From CAMLIZ01 sp966212505 (lineage in GTDB: Bacteria; Pseudomonadota; Gammaproteobacteria; Burkholderiales; Burkholderiaceae_C): 64,000 nucleotides of DNA. Both the position numbers and the translations under genes were made by a program. This document shows, in pieces, positions 6,801 through 15,857 of this stretch (position 1 is the stretch's first letter; every line of letters starts with the position of its first letter). The notes under the pieces were generated by a model. The model did no database searches. It was not told where the DNA came from and saw nothing but the letters and a program-made list of their open reading frames with translations. The stretch is taken from positions 1 to 64,000 of the forward strand of contig CBIHRS010000001.1 in assembly GCA_966212505.1 (NCBI GenBank). The letters are read 5' to 3'.

Positions 6801-9392
6801 ATGCTGCAAGCCTATCGTCAACATGTCGCCGAGCGCGCCGCGCTCGGCATTCCGCCGCTGCCGCTCACCGCCCAGCAGACCGCCGACCTGATCGAGCTGC
6901 TGAAGAACCCGCCGGCCGGCGAAGAGCAGTTCCTGCTCGACCTGCTGACGCACCGCGTGCCCCCGGGCGTCGACGATGCCGCCAAGGTCAAGGCTTCGTT
7001 CCTCTCCGCCGTGGCCCATGGCGACATCGCCGTCAAGCTGATCTCGCGCGCCAAGGCCACCGAGCTGCTGGGCACCATGGTGGGCGGCTACAACGTCAAG
7101 CCACTGATCGACCTGCTCGACGATGCCGAAGTGGCCCCCGTGGCCGCCGCAGCGCTGAAGAAGACGCTGCTGATGTTCGACTACTTCCACGACGTGGCCG
7201 AGAAGGCCAAGGCCGGCAACGCGCAGGCCAAGGCCGTGATCCAGTCGTGGGCCGACGCCGAGTGGTTCACCTCGCGCCCTGAAGTCGCGAAGAAGATCAC
7301 CGTCACCGTCTTCAAGGTGCCCGGCGAGACCAACACCGACGACCTGTCGCCCGCGCCCGACGCCTGGAGCCGCCCCGACATCCCGCTGCACTACCTGGCC
7401 ATGCTGAAGAACGCCCGCCCCGGCGCGGCCTTCCAGCCCGAAGAAGACGGCAAGCGCGGCCCGATGCAGTTCATCGAGGACCTGAAGAAGAAGGGCCACC
7501 TGGTCGCCTACGTCGGCGACGTGGTCGGCACCGGCTCCTCGCGCAAGAGCGCCACCAACAGCGTGATCTGGGCCACCGGCGAAGACATCCCCTTCGTGCC
7601 CAACAAGCGCTTCGGCGGCGTCACGCTGGGCGGCAAGATCGCCCCGATCTTCTTCAACACGCAGGAAGACTCCGGCTCGCTGCCGATCGAGGTCGACGTG
7701 TCGGCCTTCGAGATGGGCGACGTGATCGACGTCTACCCGTATGACGGCAAGATCGAGAAGAACGGCGCGGTGGCCGCGCAGTTCAAGCTCAAGAGCGACG
7801 TGCTGCTCGACGAAGTGCGCGCCGGCGGCCGCATCAACCTGATCATCGGCCGCTCGCTCACCGCCAAGGCGCGCGAGTTCCTCGGCCTGCCCGCCACCAC
7901 GGTGTTCCGCCTGCCGACCGCGCCTGCGGCGAGCACCAAGGGCTTCACGCTGGCGCAGAAGATGGTCGGCCGCGCCTGCGGCCTGCCCGAAGGCCAGGGC
8001 GTGCGCCCCGGCACCTACTGCGAACCGAAGATGACCACCGTCGGCTCGCAGGACACCACCGGCCCGATGACCCGCGACGAGCTGAAGGACCTGGCCTGCC
8101 TGGGCTTCTCGGCCGACCTGGTGATGCAGAGCTTCTGCCACACCGCGGCCTACCCGAAGCCGGTCGACGTGAAGATGCACCGCGAGCTGCCCACGTTCAT
8201 CAGCAGCCGCGGCGGCGTCGCGCTGCGCCCGGGCGACGGCGTCATCCACTCGTGGCTGAACCGCATGCTGCTGCCCGACACCGTCGGCACCGGCGGCGAC
8301 AGCCACACCCGCTTCCCGATCGGCATCAGCTTCCCGGCCGGCTCCGGCCTGGTGGCCTTCGGCGCCGCCACCGGCGTGATGCCGCTGGACATGCCCGAAT
8401 CGGTGCTGGTGCGCTTCAAGGGCCAGATGCAGCCCGGCATCACGCTGCGCGACCTGGTGCACGCGATCCCGCTGTACGCGATCAAGCAGGGCCTCTTGAC
8501 CGTCGCCAAGCAGGGCAAGAAGAACATCTTCTCCGGCCGCATCCTCGAGATCGAGGGCCTGCCCAACCTGAAGGTCGAACAGGCCTTCGAGCTGAGCGAT
8601 GCCTCGGCCGAGCGCTCGGCCGCCGGCTGCACGGTGCACCTGAACAAGGAACCGATCATCGAGTACCTGAACAGCAACATCACGCTGCTGAAGTGGATGA
8701 TCGCCAACGGCTACCAGGACAAGCGCAGCCTCGAGCGCCGCATCAAGGGCATGGAAGCCTGGCTGGCCAAGCCCGAGCTGCTGCAGCCCGACGCCGATGC
8801 CGAATACGCCGCCGTGATCGAGATCGACCTGGCCGACATCAAGGAGCCGATCGTCTGCTGCCCCAACGACCCGGACGACGCCAAGACGCTGAGCGACGTG
8901 CAGGGCGCCACGATCGACGAGGTGTTCATCGGCTCGTGCATGACCAACATCGGCCACTTCCGCGCAGCCTCCAAGCTGCTCGAAGGCAAGCGCGACATCC
9001 CGGTCAAGCTGTGGGTCGCCCCGCCGACCAAGATGGACGCCAGCGAGCTCACGAAGGAAGGCCACTATGGCGTGTTCGGCACCGCCGGTGCCCGCACCGA
9101 GATGCCCGGCTGCTCGCTGTGCATGGGCAACCAGGCCCAGGTGCGCGAAGGCGCCACCGTCATGTCGACCAGCACCCGCAACTTCCCGAACCGCCTGGGC
9201 AAGAACACCAACGTGTACCTGGGCTCCGCGGAACTGGCCGCCATCTGCTCCAAGCTGGGCCGCATGCCGACGGTGGCCGAATACCACGCCGACATGGGCG
9301 TGATCAACAAGGATGGCGACAAGGTCTACCGCTACATGAACTTCGACCAGATCGAGGAGTTCAGCGAAGTGGCGAAGGCGGTTGCCGTCTGA
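6801..9392 (+). CDS. acnB: Aconitate hydratase B (bifunctional 2-methylisocitrate dehydratase type)
   Basis: Isomerises citrate to isocitrate through a [4Fe-4S] cluster; AcnB family members also hydrate 2-methyl-cis-aconitate. The 863-residue length equals that of typical AcnB, with the family's N-terminal HEAT-like and swivel domains preceding the catalytic core. Cluster ligands are visible as Cys713 (GSCMTNIG) and Cys771/Cys774 (CSLCMGNQ). The promoter carries the palindrome at 6703-6720. The gene ends with a strong terminator. A second aconitase, acnA, lies at 32676. Confidence 0.97.
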   Translation: MLQAYRQHVAERAALGIPPLPLTAQQTADLIELLKNPPAGEEQFLLDLLTHRVPPGVDDAAKVKASFLSAVAHGDIAVKLISRAKATELLGTMVGGYNVKPLIDLLDDAEVAPVAAAALKKTLLMFDYFHDVAEKAKAGNAQAKAVIQSWADAEWFTSRPEVAKKITVTVFKVPGETNTDDLSPAPDAWSRPDIPLHYLAMLKNARPGAAFQPEEDGKRGPMQFIEDLKKKGHLVAYVGDVVGTGSSRKSATNSVIWATGEDIPFVPNKRFGGVTLGGKIAPIFFNTQEDSGSLPIEVDVSAFEMGDVIDVYPYDGKIEKNGAVAAQFKLKSDVLLDEVRAGGRINLIIGRSLTAKAREFLGLPATTVFRLPTAPAASTKGFTLAQKMVGRACGLPEGQGVRPGTYCEPKMTTVGSQDTTGPMTRDELKDLACLGFSADLVMQSFCHTAAYPKPVDVKMHRELPTFISSRGGVALRPGDGVIHSWLNRMLLPDTVGTGGDSHTRFPIGISFPAGSGLVAFGAATGVMPLDMPESVLVRFKGQMQPGITLRDLVHAIPLYAIKQGLLTVAKQGKKNIFSGRILEIEGLPNLKVEQAFELSDASAERSAAGCTVHLNKEPIIEYLNSNITLLKWMIANGYQDKRSLERRIKGMEAWLAKPELLQPDADAEYAAVIEIDLADIKEPIVCCPNDPDDAKTLSDVQGATIDEVFIGSCMTNIGHFRAASKLLEGKRDIPVKLWVAPPTKMDASELTKEGHYGVFGTAGARTEMPGCSLCMGNQAQVREGATVMSTSTRNFPNRLGKNTNVYLGSAELAAICSKLGRMPTVAEYHADMGVINKDGDKVYRYMNFDQIEEFSEVAKAVAV

Positions 9393-9417
9393 CGCTGGTT
9401 TCGCGCCGTCGATCCCC

Positions 9418-9443
9418 AAAGGCCTGCCATGCAGGCCTTTTTT
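9418..9443 (+). terminator. Rho-independent terminator after acnB
   Basis: GGCCTGC (9421-9427) and GCAGGCC (9431-9437) form a tight hairpin with a 3-nt CAT loop, preceded by AAA and followed by six T's (9438-9443). It ends the acnB transcript. Confidence 0.9.
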
Positions 9444-9505
9444 CTTGACAGCTTCCAGAAAGGCGGAGATACCACGCTATCCGGGCACGACCAGGGGGTC
9501 CGACC

Positions 9506-10567
9506 ATGACCGATCTGCCGCTCGACTTTCCGATGCTCGACTCGCAGGCCGCCGAGCCCTGGCGCTGGCCGGCGCCGCCGTTTGCGAAGTGGCCGTCGGG
9601 CGCGCTCGACGGGGCCTCGCACCGCTGCCGCCTCGAGGTGGCCAGCGGAGACGGCATGGATGGCGAGATGCTCGGTTTCGAGCCGGCCCACGGCTTGCGC
9701 TTTCGCACCCATGCCGACGGCCCCACGCTGAACGTGCCGCTGGCGCGCTTTGCCCGGCTGACGCTGCTGCAGCCGATGGGCCTGGCCGACCGCGACACGC
9801 GGTTGCCGCTGGCACGACTGCCTTCGGCGGCGCACGAGCGCGACTACCGGGTCGACCGGCCCGGCCTGCTGCGCCCCTTCACCGGCCGCACGCTGGGCCA
9901 CGTGGAGGCGCCCGAAGGGCTGTACCTTTTCCCGCCCGCCGACGACGAACGCTCGGTGCTGCGCGTCTTCGTGCCGCGTGCCGCCTACAGCGGCTGCGAA
10001 TTCGGCCTCAGTGCCGAAGACAAGGCAGCCGAACACTGGGTGGCCACGCCGCAGGGGCTGCTGGCCGCCCTCGAGCGCCAGCAGCACCAGCCGGTGCTGC
10101 CGATCGGCCATGCGCTGCAGAACCTCGGCCTGGTCACGCCGTCGCAGGTGGAACGTGCACTGGCCGAGCCGATGGGCGACAAGCCGCTGGGCGAGCGGCT
10201 GGTCAGCCTGGGCGTGATCTCGCAGGCCGACCTGCAGACCGCGCTGGCCCACAAGATGGGCTACCCGGTGGTCGACCTCACGCGCTTTCCGGTCGAGCCC
10301 GAGGCGCTGCACCGCATCCCCGTGCGGGTGGCGCTGGCCTGCCGCACGGTGCCGCTGATGATCGACGGCAAGCGGTTGATCGTCGCGGTCGACCGGCCCT
10401 CGCGGCTGGAGGAATTGCGCGCCAACCATGTGCTGGTCGACCTGGTGCCGGTGGCCGTGGTCGCTTCCAAGGCGCAGATCAAGCTCGCACTCGCCGGCCT
10501 GATGCAGCAGGACGTGTGGTCGCATTCCGTCGGCGTGAGGCCCGGCTTCTTCCCGACCACCACCTGA
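9506..10567 (+). CDS. Protein with GspE N-terminal (MshEN-like) domain, no ATPase domain
   Basis: The 353-residue protein has an N-terminal part of unknown fold. Its C-terminal region (~200-325) resembles the N-terminal domain of type II secretion/type IV pilus ATPases: tandem segments IGHALQNLGLVTPSQVERAL and LGERLVSLGVISQADLQTAL, then a GspE-N-like block ending VDRPSRLEEL. In MshEN domains this tandem motif binds c-di-GMP, but here the first arginine of each motif is replaced by proline, so binding is uncertain. No Walker motifs are present. It follows the acnB terminator and precedes a glycosyltransferase. Confidence 0.6.
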   Translation: MTDLPLDFPMLDSQAAEPWRWPAPPFAKWPSGALDGASHRCRLEVASGDGMDGEMLGFEPAHGLRFRTHADGPTLNVPLARFARLTLLQPMGLADRDTRLPLARLPSAAHERDYRVDRPGLLRPFTGRTLGHVEAPEGLYLFPPADDERSVLRVFVPRAAYSGCEFGLSAEDKAAEHWVATPQGLLAALERQQHQPVLPIGHALQNLGLVTPSQVERALAEPMGDKPLGERLVSLGVISQADLQTALAHKMGYPVVDLTRFPVEPEALHRIPVRVALACRTVPLMIDGKRLIVAVDRPSRLEELRANHVLVDLVPVAVVASKAQIKLALAGLMQQDVWSHSVGVRPGFFPTTT

Positions 10568-10643
10568 TGCCAGGGGCGGCCTTCCAGGCCGCGGGCACTG
10601 TCCTTGCCACTGCTGCTGCGCCCGCAGCAACAAGGAACAGCCC

Positions 10644-12482
10644 ATGCCCACCCACCGCCTGCCGTCGGTCAGCGTCTTGATGCCCAGCTACGAGCAGGGC
10701 GAATTCATCCGGCGAGCGCTCGCCAGCCTGCAGGCCCAGACGCTGGACGACTGGGAAGCCATCGTCGTCGACGCCAGCCGCAGCGAGACCACCGTGCAGG
10801 CCGTGGCGCCATTTCTGCACGACGAGCGCATCCGCTACACGCGGATCGCCGAAGGCGGCCTGGGCCGGGCACTCAACCACGCGCTCGACGAAGCCCGCGC
10901 GCCGCTGATCGCCTACCTGCCGAGCGACGACGTCTGGTATGCCGACCACCTGCAGAGCCTGAAGGCGCTGCTCGACGAGCGTCCCGCGGCAGCCCTCGCC
11001 TACTCCGGCGTGCGCCACCACTACAACCGCGAAACCGATGGCCCGCCCCCGGGCACCACGCTGCAGCTGGTGCAGTGCCTGCACCGCCGGGTCGACCGGC
11101 GCTGGGTCGAGCGCGACGAGCTGGAATCCGACGACCTCGACCGGCTCTACTGGGCGCGGCTGCGCGAACTGGGCGAGTTCGTCGGCACCGGCCGGGTCAC
11201 CTGCGAATGGGTCGACCATCCGATGCAGCGGCACAAGCTGATGCAGGAGCCGGTGGGCGGCATCAACCCGTTCCGCCTGCACTACGGCGTGCAGACGCCG
11301 CTGCGCTTCCACACCACGGTGGGCAACTTCATCGACGAGGCCGCCCAATACCGGCGCCAGCGCGAACGGCCCGACACACCAGCCGCGAAGGAAGGCCTGA
11401 AGATCCTGCTCGTCGGCGAGCTGGCCTACAACGCCGACCGCGTGCTCGCGCTCGAGGAGCAGGGCCACCGGCTCTACGGCCTGTGGATGCGCGAGCCCTA
11501 CTGGTACAACAGCGTCGGCCCGCTGCCCTTCGGCCATGTGCAGGACCTGCCGCGCGACGATTGGCGGCGCGCCGTGCGGGAGCTGCAACCCGACATCGTC
11601 TATGCGCTGCTGAACTGGCAGGCGGTGCCCTTCGCGCACGAGGTGATGCACGAGGTGAGCGGCCGCATCCCCTTCGTGTGGCACTTCAAGGAAGGCCCGT
11701 TCATCTGCCTGGAGAAAGGCACCTGGCCGCAGCTGGTGGAGCTGCACCGGCGCGCGGACGGGCAGATCTTCAGCAGCCCCGAGATGCGCGACTGGTTCGA
11801 CACCATCGTGCCCGGCCTGTCGCGCAACACGCCCACCCACGTGCTCGACGGCGACCTGCCCAAGCGCGACTGGTTCGATGCCCCGCCCTCGCCGCGGCGC
11901 TCCGAGGCCGACGGCGAGATCCACACCGTGGTGCCGGGCCGGCCGATCGGCCTGCATCCGCCCGATGTGGCCACGCTCGCGCGCCAGGGCATCCACCTGC
12001 ACTTCTACGGCGACTTCACCCACGGCCAGTGGCGGCAGTGGATCGACAAGTCGCGCTCGCTGGCCCCCAACCACCTGCACCTGCATGCCAACGTCGACCA
12101 GGCGCACTGGGTCGAGGAGTTCTCGCAATACGACGCGGGCTGGCTGCATGCCTTCCGCAGCGTCAACGCCGGCGAACTGCGCCGAGCCAACTGGGACGAC
12201 CTGAACTACCCCGCCCGTATGGCCACGCTGGCGGTGGCCGGCCTGCCGATGATCCAGCAGGCCAACGACGGCGCGATCGTCGCGACGCAGACGCTGGCGC
12301 GCAAGCTCGGCGTCGGCGTGTTCTTCGAGACTTTCGACGACCTCGGGCCGCTGCTGCGCGACCGGACGCAGATGGAGGCGATGCGCCTGCAGGTGTGGGA
12401 GCAGCGCAAGCTGTTCAGCTTCGACCACCACGTGCCGGCACTGGTCGACTTCTTCCGCACGGTGATCGCTGCCCGGCGCTGA
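10644..12482 (+). CDS. Two-domain glycosyltransferase (GT2 N-terminus, GT-B-like C-terminus)
   Basis: The 612-residue protein has two apparent catalytic units. Residues ~8-120 form a GT2 GT-A domain (SVSVLMPSYEQGEFIRRAL, then AYLPSDDVWY with the metal-binding acidic triad). From ~250 (LKILLVGELAYNADRVL) the sequence resembles a GT-B domain, ending near 600, with Rossmann-like GIHLHFYGDFTHGQW and a plausible donor-site region around MATLAVAGLPMIQQ. It probably builds a surface or secreted polysaccharide. No export machinery is adjacent. Donor and acceptor are unknown. Confidence 0.75.
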   Translation: MPTHRLPSVSVLMPSYEQGEFIRRALASLQAQTLDDWEAIVVDASRSETTVQAVAPFLHDERIRYTRIAEGGLGRALNHALDEARAPLIAYLPSDDVWYADHLQSLKALLDERPAAALAYSGVRHHYNRETDGPPPGTTLQLVQCLHRRVDRRWVERDELESDDLDRLYWARLRELGEFVGTGRVTCEWVDHPMQRHKLMQEPVGGINPFRLHYGVQTPLRFHTTVGNFIDEAAQYRRQRERPDTPAAKEGLKILLVGELAYNADRVLALEEQGHRLYGLWMREPYWYNSVGPLPFGHVQDLPRDDWRRAVRELQPDIVYALLNWQAVPFAHEVMHEVSGRIPFVWHFKEGPFICLEKGTWPQLVELHRRADGQIFSSPEMRDWFDTIVPGLSRNTPTHVLDGDLPKRDWFDAPPSPRRSEADGEIHTVVPGRPIGLHPPDVATLARQGIHLHFYGDFTHGQWRQWIDKSRSLAPNHLHLHANVDQAHWVEEFSQYDAGWLHAFRSVNAGELRRANWDDLNYPARMATLAVAGLPMIQQANDGAIVATQTLARKLGVGVFFETFDDLGPLLRDRTQMEAMRLQVWEQRKLFSFDHHVPALVDFFRTVIAARR

Positions 12483-12514
12483 GGCTCCCGGGCCATGGGG
12501 CATGATGCCGCCCC

Positions 12515-13354
12515 ATGGAACACGCCACCACCACCGTCTCAGGCCTGCGCGCCCCGATCCTGCGCGCGGGCGCCCCCTCCCCGGAAGCCATCGTCTTCCT
12601 GCATGGCAACCCCGGCTCCGGCAACGACTGGCGGCAGCTGGTCGAGCAGGCCGGCGCCTTCGGCCGCGCGCTGGCGCCCGACATGCCCGGCTTCGGCCAG
12701 GCCGACAAGCCCGAGGATTTCGACTACACGGTGGACGGCTATGCCCGCTACCTCGATGCGCTGCTGCAGGCCGAGGGCGTGCAGCGGGTGCACCTGGTGC
12801 TGCACGACTTCGGCGGCCCCTGGGGCCTCGCCTGGGCCGAACAGCACGCCGACCGCGTGGCCAGCATCACCTTGATGAACATCGGCCTGATGCCCGGCTA
12901 CCGCTGGCACATCATGGCGCGCCTGTGGCGCACGCCGCTGCTCGGCGAGCTCTTCATGGCCACCACCAACCGCAGCGGCTTCAAGCTCTCGCTGAAGCGC
13001 GGCAATCCGCGCGGGCTGCCCGATGCCTACCTCGAGGAGATGTACCGCAACTTCGACAAGGGCACGCGGCGCGCCGTGCTCAGGCTCTACCGCAACACCG
13101 ACGACGTGAGCGCACTGTCGGAGCGCATCGCCCGGGTGCTGGCGCCGCGGCGCATCCCGGCGCTGGTGGTCTGGGGCGCGGCCGACCCGTACGTGCCCGC
13201 GCGCTATGCCGAGGTGCAGCGCCAGTTCTTCGACGTGCGGCGCGTCGCGCTGCTGCCGGACAGCGGCCACTGGCCGATGGTCGACAACCCGCAGGCGGTG
13301 AGCGAGGCGGTGGTGCCCTTCCTGCGCGAGCGGCTGGCGGCAGGCCGGAGCTAG
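12515..13354 (+). CDS. Alpha/beta-hydrolase, haloalkane dehalogenase/epoxide hydrolase-like
   Basis: 279-residue alpha/beta hydrolase. The oxyanion-hole motif is HGNPGSG (30-36), and the nucleophile elbow LHDFGGP places an aspartate (Asp98) rather than serine at the nucleophile position, as in haloalkane dehalogenases and epoxide hydrolases. The acid is likely Asp224 (GAADPYVP) and the base His252 (DSGHWPM). Substrate cannot be inferred. It starts 33 bp after the glycosyltransferase and ends 7 bp before the convergent diguanylate cyclase. Confidence 0.8.
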   Translation: MEHATTTVSGLRAPILRAGAPSPEAIVFLHGNPGSGNDWRQLVEQAGAFGRALAPDMPGFGQADKPEDFDYTVDGYARYLDALLQAEGVQRVHLVLHDFGGPWGLAWAEQHADRVASITLMNIGLMPGYRWHIMARLWRTPLLGELFMATTNRSGFKLSLKRGNPRGLPDAYLEEMYRNFDKGTRRAVLRLYRNTDDVSALSERIARVLAPRRIPALVVWGAADPYVPARYAEVQRQFFDVRRVALLPDSGHWPMVDNPQAVSEAVVPFLRERLAAGRS

Positions 13355-13361
13355 CCGATCC

Positions 13362-14480
13362 TCAGACCGGCAGCGGCACGGAGCCTTCCGGCTGTACCGC
13401 GGAACGCTGCGGCGGCCGCACCTCGGCAGCCGCCAGGCTCACCCGGTTGCGGCCCGCGTGCTTGGCCGCGTAGAGCGCTGCGTCGGCGCGCCGGATCGCG
13501 TGTTCCAGGCCCTGGCCCAGGTCGACTTCGGCCAGCCCCAACGACAGCGTGGCGCGGACCGCCACTGTGCCGCTCTCGCAAGGGCTGCGCTCCACCGCCG
13601 CGCGCAACCGCTCGCACACGGCAGCGGCCTCCGCCATGTCGGCCGTCTGCACCAGCATCACGAACTCCTCGCCGCCCCAGCGGCCGATGATGTCGCTGGC
13701 GCGCAGTTCGGCGCGCATCAGCCCGGCCACATGCCGGATGACCTGGTCGCCCACGTCGTGGCCGTTGCGGTCGTTGACGAGCTTGAAATGGTCGATGTCG
13801 GCCATCACCAGCGCCAGGCGGCCACCATAGCGCCGCACGCGCTCCACTTCTTCCTGCGCCCGTTGCACGAAGAAGCGCCGATTCCAGAGCCCGCACAGCG
13901 GATCGGTCGTGGCCAGTTCGGCGAGCCGCCGCTCGGCGTCGTGCACGCGCCGCACGTAGTAGCGTGCGGTGTAGCCGAACATCAGGAACACCACGGTGAT
14001 GCTGAGCCAGCGGAAGGCGGTCGTCTGCGCGGCTGTGAGGTGGTAGGCGGCGGGGATGGCCTGGGTCGCCGCATCCAGCCCCAGGTAGGCCGCGAGCACG
14101 AAGCCCATGGCCGCCGCGGCCAGGCGCGGCGAGCGGCTCACCGCCACCGCGGGCAGGAAGACCAGCAGGAAATAGTGGATGCCGGTGTCCCAGCCGAGCA
14201 GGATCGTGCAGGCACAGGCATGCACCAGCACCTCGGTCCACATCAGCAGCACCGCGGGCAGATTGCGGCGGCGGCCCAGCAGCACGTAGGCCGCCGCGTA
14301 CATGCTCGCGCTCAGCACGTTGGTCAGCGCCATCAGCGGCATGCCGAGCACGAAGAACACCGCAAGGTAGACCAGGTCGACACAGCCGGCAAACACCGCC
14401 ACGCGCCGGAGCATCAGCCAGAACGCCCCGCGGGACATTCCCCGTTCGGCGGCATGGGTGGGCGGTGCGACGTACTGCAT
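13362..14480 (-). CDS. Membrane-bound diguanylate cyclase (GGDEF domain)
   Basis: Makes c-di-GMP from two GTP. Residues ~25-175 contain about six hydrophobic segments forming a membrane sensor of unrecognised type. After a short helical linker comes the GGDEF domain: DPLCGLWNRRFF (193-204), ADIDHFKLVND (227-237), the active GGEEF (269-273) and an inhibitory I-site RASD (260-263) exactly five residues earlier. It therefore looks catalytically active and product-inhibited. It is convergent with the hydrolase gene and probably monocistronic. Confidence 0.93.
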   Translation of the reverse strand: MQYVAPPTHAAERGMSRGAFWLMLRRVAVFAGCVDLVYLAVFFVLGMPLMALTNVLSASMYAAAYVLLGRRRNLPAVLLMWTEVLVHACACTILLGWDTGIHYFLLVFLPAVAVSRSPRLAAAAMGFVLAAYLGLDAATQAIPAAYHLTAAQTTAFRWLSITVVFLMFGYTARYYVRRVHDAERRLAELATTDPLCGLWNRRFFVQRAQEEVERVRRYGGRLALVMADIDHFKLVNDRNGHDVGDQVIRHVAGLMRAELRASDIIGRWGGEEFVMLVQTADMAEAAAVCERLRAAVERSPCESGTVAVRATLSLGLAEVDLGQGLEHAIRRADAALYAAKHAGRNRVSLAAAEVRPPQRSAVQPEGSVPLPV

Positions 14481-14567
14481 GCTGTTGTCTTCGGCGGCCG
14501 AAGAGGCATCTGGAGCGCCGGCCGGTTCCGCAGCGCCACGGCGTGAATTCCTCGGCGCAAAGACCGC

Positions 14568-15728
14568 CTACTGCGCCAGGTAGGACTTCAACTTGTCGAG
14601 CTTGGCCGCGTAGAGGTCGCGGTCGCTGTGGGTGTTGCTGTTCTCCATCGCGATCGTCAGGTGCTTGCGCGACTCGGCCATGTTGCCCAGCTTGAGGCTG
14701 GCCACCGCGAGCCAGAAGTGCACCTCGGGCTGGTAGGCCGCGCGGTCGATCTCCTTCAGGAACCAGCCGCGCGCCGCCTCGAACTGTCCGGCCTGCATGG
14801 CCGCCATGCCGAGCTTGAAGAAGTGGTACGGCGGGTAAGGCTCGATCGCCGCCAGCCGCTGCCGCAGCGCCTGCGCCTCGGCCGCGTGGCCGAGCCGCTC
14901 GTGCACCAGCACCAGGTTGGACAGCGCCACCGGGTTGCGCGGCTCACGCCCCACCGCCGCGGCCAGCACGCGCTCGGCCTCGGCCACGTCGCCGTGGCGC
15001 ATGTAGATCACGCCCAGCGTGTTGTAGGCGGCGAAGAAGCCCGGGCTCTGGCGCATCGCTTCGCGGGCCCACCAGTAGGCCTCGTCGATCTGGCCCTGCG
15101 CCATCAGCTCGGCGGCGCGGTTGTTCATGTACATCGCGACGATGGTCTGCTCGTTCAGCGGCCGGGTGCGCTGGCCGAGGATCTCTTCGGCGGGCAGGAA
15201 GTCGATGGTCAGTAGGCGCGCGGGGTCGTAGCCGCCGTGCTGGTCGAGCATGCGCCGGCCCAGCGTGAGGTTGACGTGGCCGCTCACGAAATAGAGGTCG
15301 CCGCTGCGGCTCCATGAGGCGTCGTCGAGCACCACGCTCTGGTAGTACACCGGCAGCTGCAGCGCCTTGGCGAAGGCGGCCGACATGATCACCAGCGACA
15401 GGCAGTTGCCCGAGCGCGCGGCGAAGGCCTGGGCAGCATTGCGCGTCAGCGCGGCGTCGTAGTCGAGCTTGAGCAGCCGGTTCGACGACAGCGCCTCGAT
15501 CAGGCCTTCCTGGCGGCCCTTGTGGCGCAGCAGCGGCGCGATGTCGTGTTCGAGGTAGCGCCGCATCTCGTCGCTGAGCGCGAACACGTCGGACGCGCGC
15601 ACCGGCTGCGCGGGCGGCGCGAAGCGCTGGTCGCTGAACAGCGGTGCCACGTCCTCTGCCGGCGGCGTCGGCACGGTGGCGCAGCCCACCAGCATGATGC
15701 ACAGCAGCAATGAGGCCCAACGCTTCAT
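14568..15728 (-). CDS. Transglutaminase-like / TPR lipoprotein
   Basis: 386-residue predicted lipoprotein: the signal peptide ends in lipobox LVGC (Cys16). Residues ~70-180 resemble a transglutaminase-like cysteine peptidase domain, with candidate triad Cys109 (SGNCLSLV), His151 (SGHVNLTL) and Asp176 (LTIDFLP). Residues ~195-345 are TPR repeats (for example QIDEAYWWAREAMRQSPGF). It likely acts at the cell envelope, perhaps as a protease or scaffold. The ATG at 15728 is supported by GGAG upstream and gives the lipoprotein signal; longer in-frame extensions do not. Confidence 0.75.
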   Translation of the reverse strand: MKRWASLLLCIMLVGCATVPTPPAEDVAPLFSDQRFAPPAQPVRASDVFALSDEMRRYLEHDIAPLLRHKGRQEGLIEALSSNRLLKLDYDAALTRNAAQAFAARSGNCLSLVIMSAAFAKALQLPVYYQSVVLDDASWSRSGDLYFVSGHVNLTLGRRMLDQHGGYDPARLLTIDFLPAEEILGQRTRPLNEQTIVAMYMNNRAAELMAQGQIDEAYWWAREAMRQSPGFFAAYNTLGVIYMRHGDVAEAERVLAAAVGREPRNPVALSNLVLVHERLGHAAEAQALRQRLAAIEPYPPYHFFKLGMAAMQAGQFEAARGWFLKEIDRAAYQPEVHFWLAVASLKLGNMAESRKHLTIAMENSNTHSDRDLYAAKLDKLKSYLAQ

Positions 15729-15857
15729 GGCACGTCTCCTGTTCACGATGCTATGCCTGCGCCTTGCCCGGCGGCGAAATCCCTGCGCCGGCATCATGGC
15801 GCGAGTCGTGACATCCTGCCGCTCCCGCATCTGCCCTACAAGCCCGGACACACCCCC

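Noticed and set aside
6786..9419. Long minus-strand open frame opposite acnB
   Set aside because: Antisense to the conserved acnB sequence and of shadow-like composition; no family motif can be seen.
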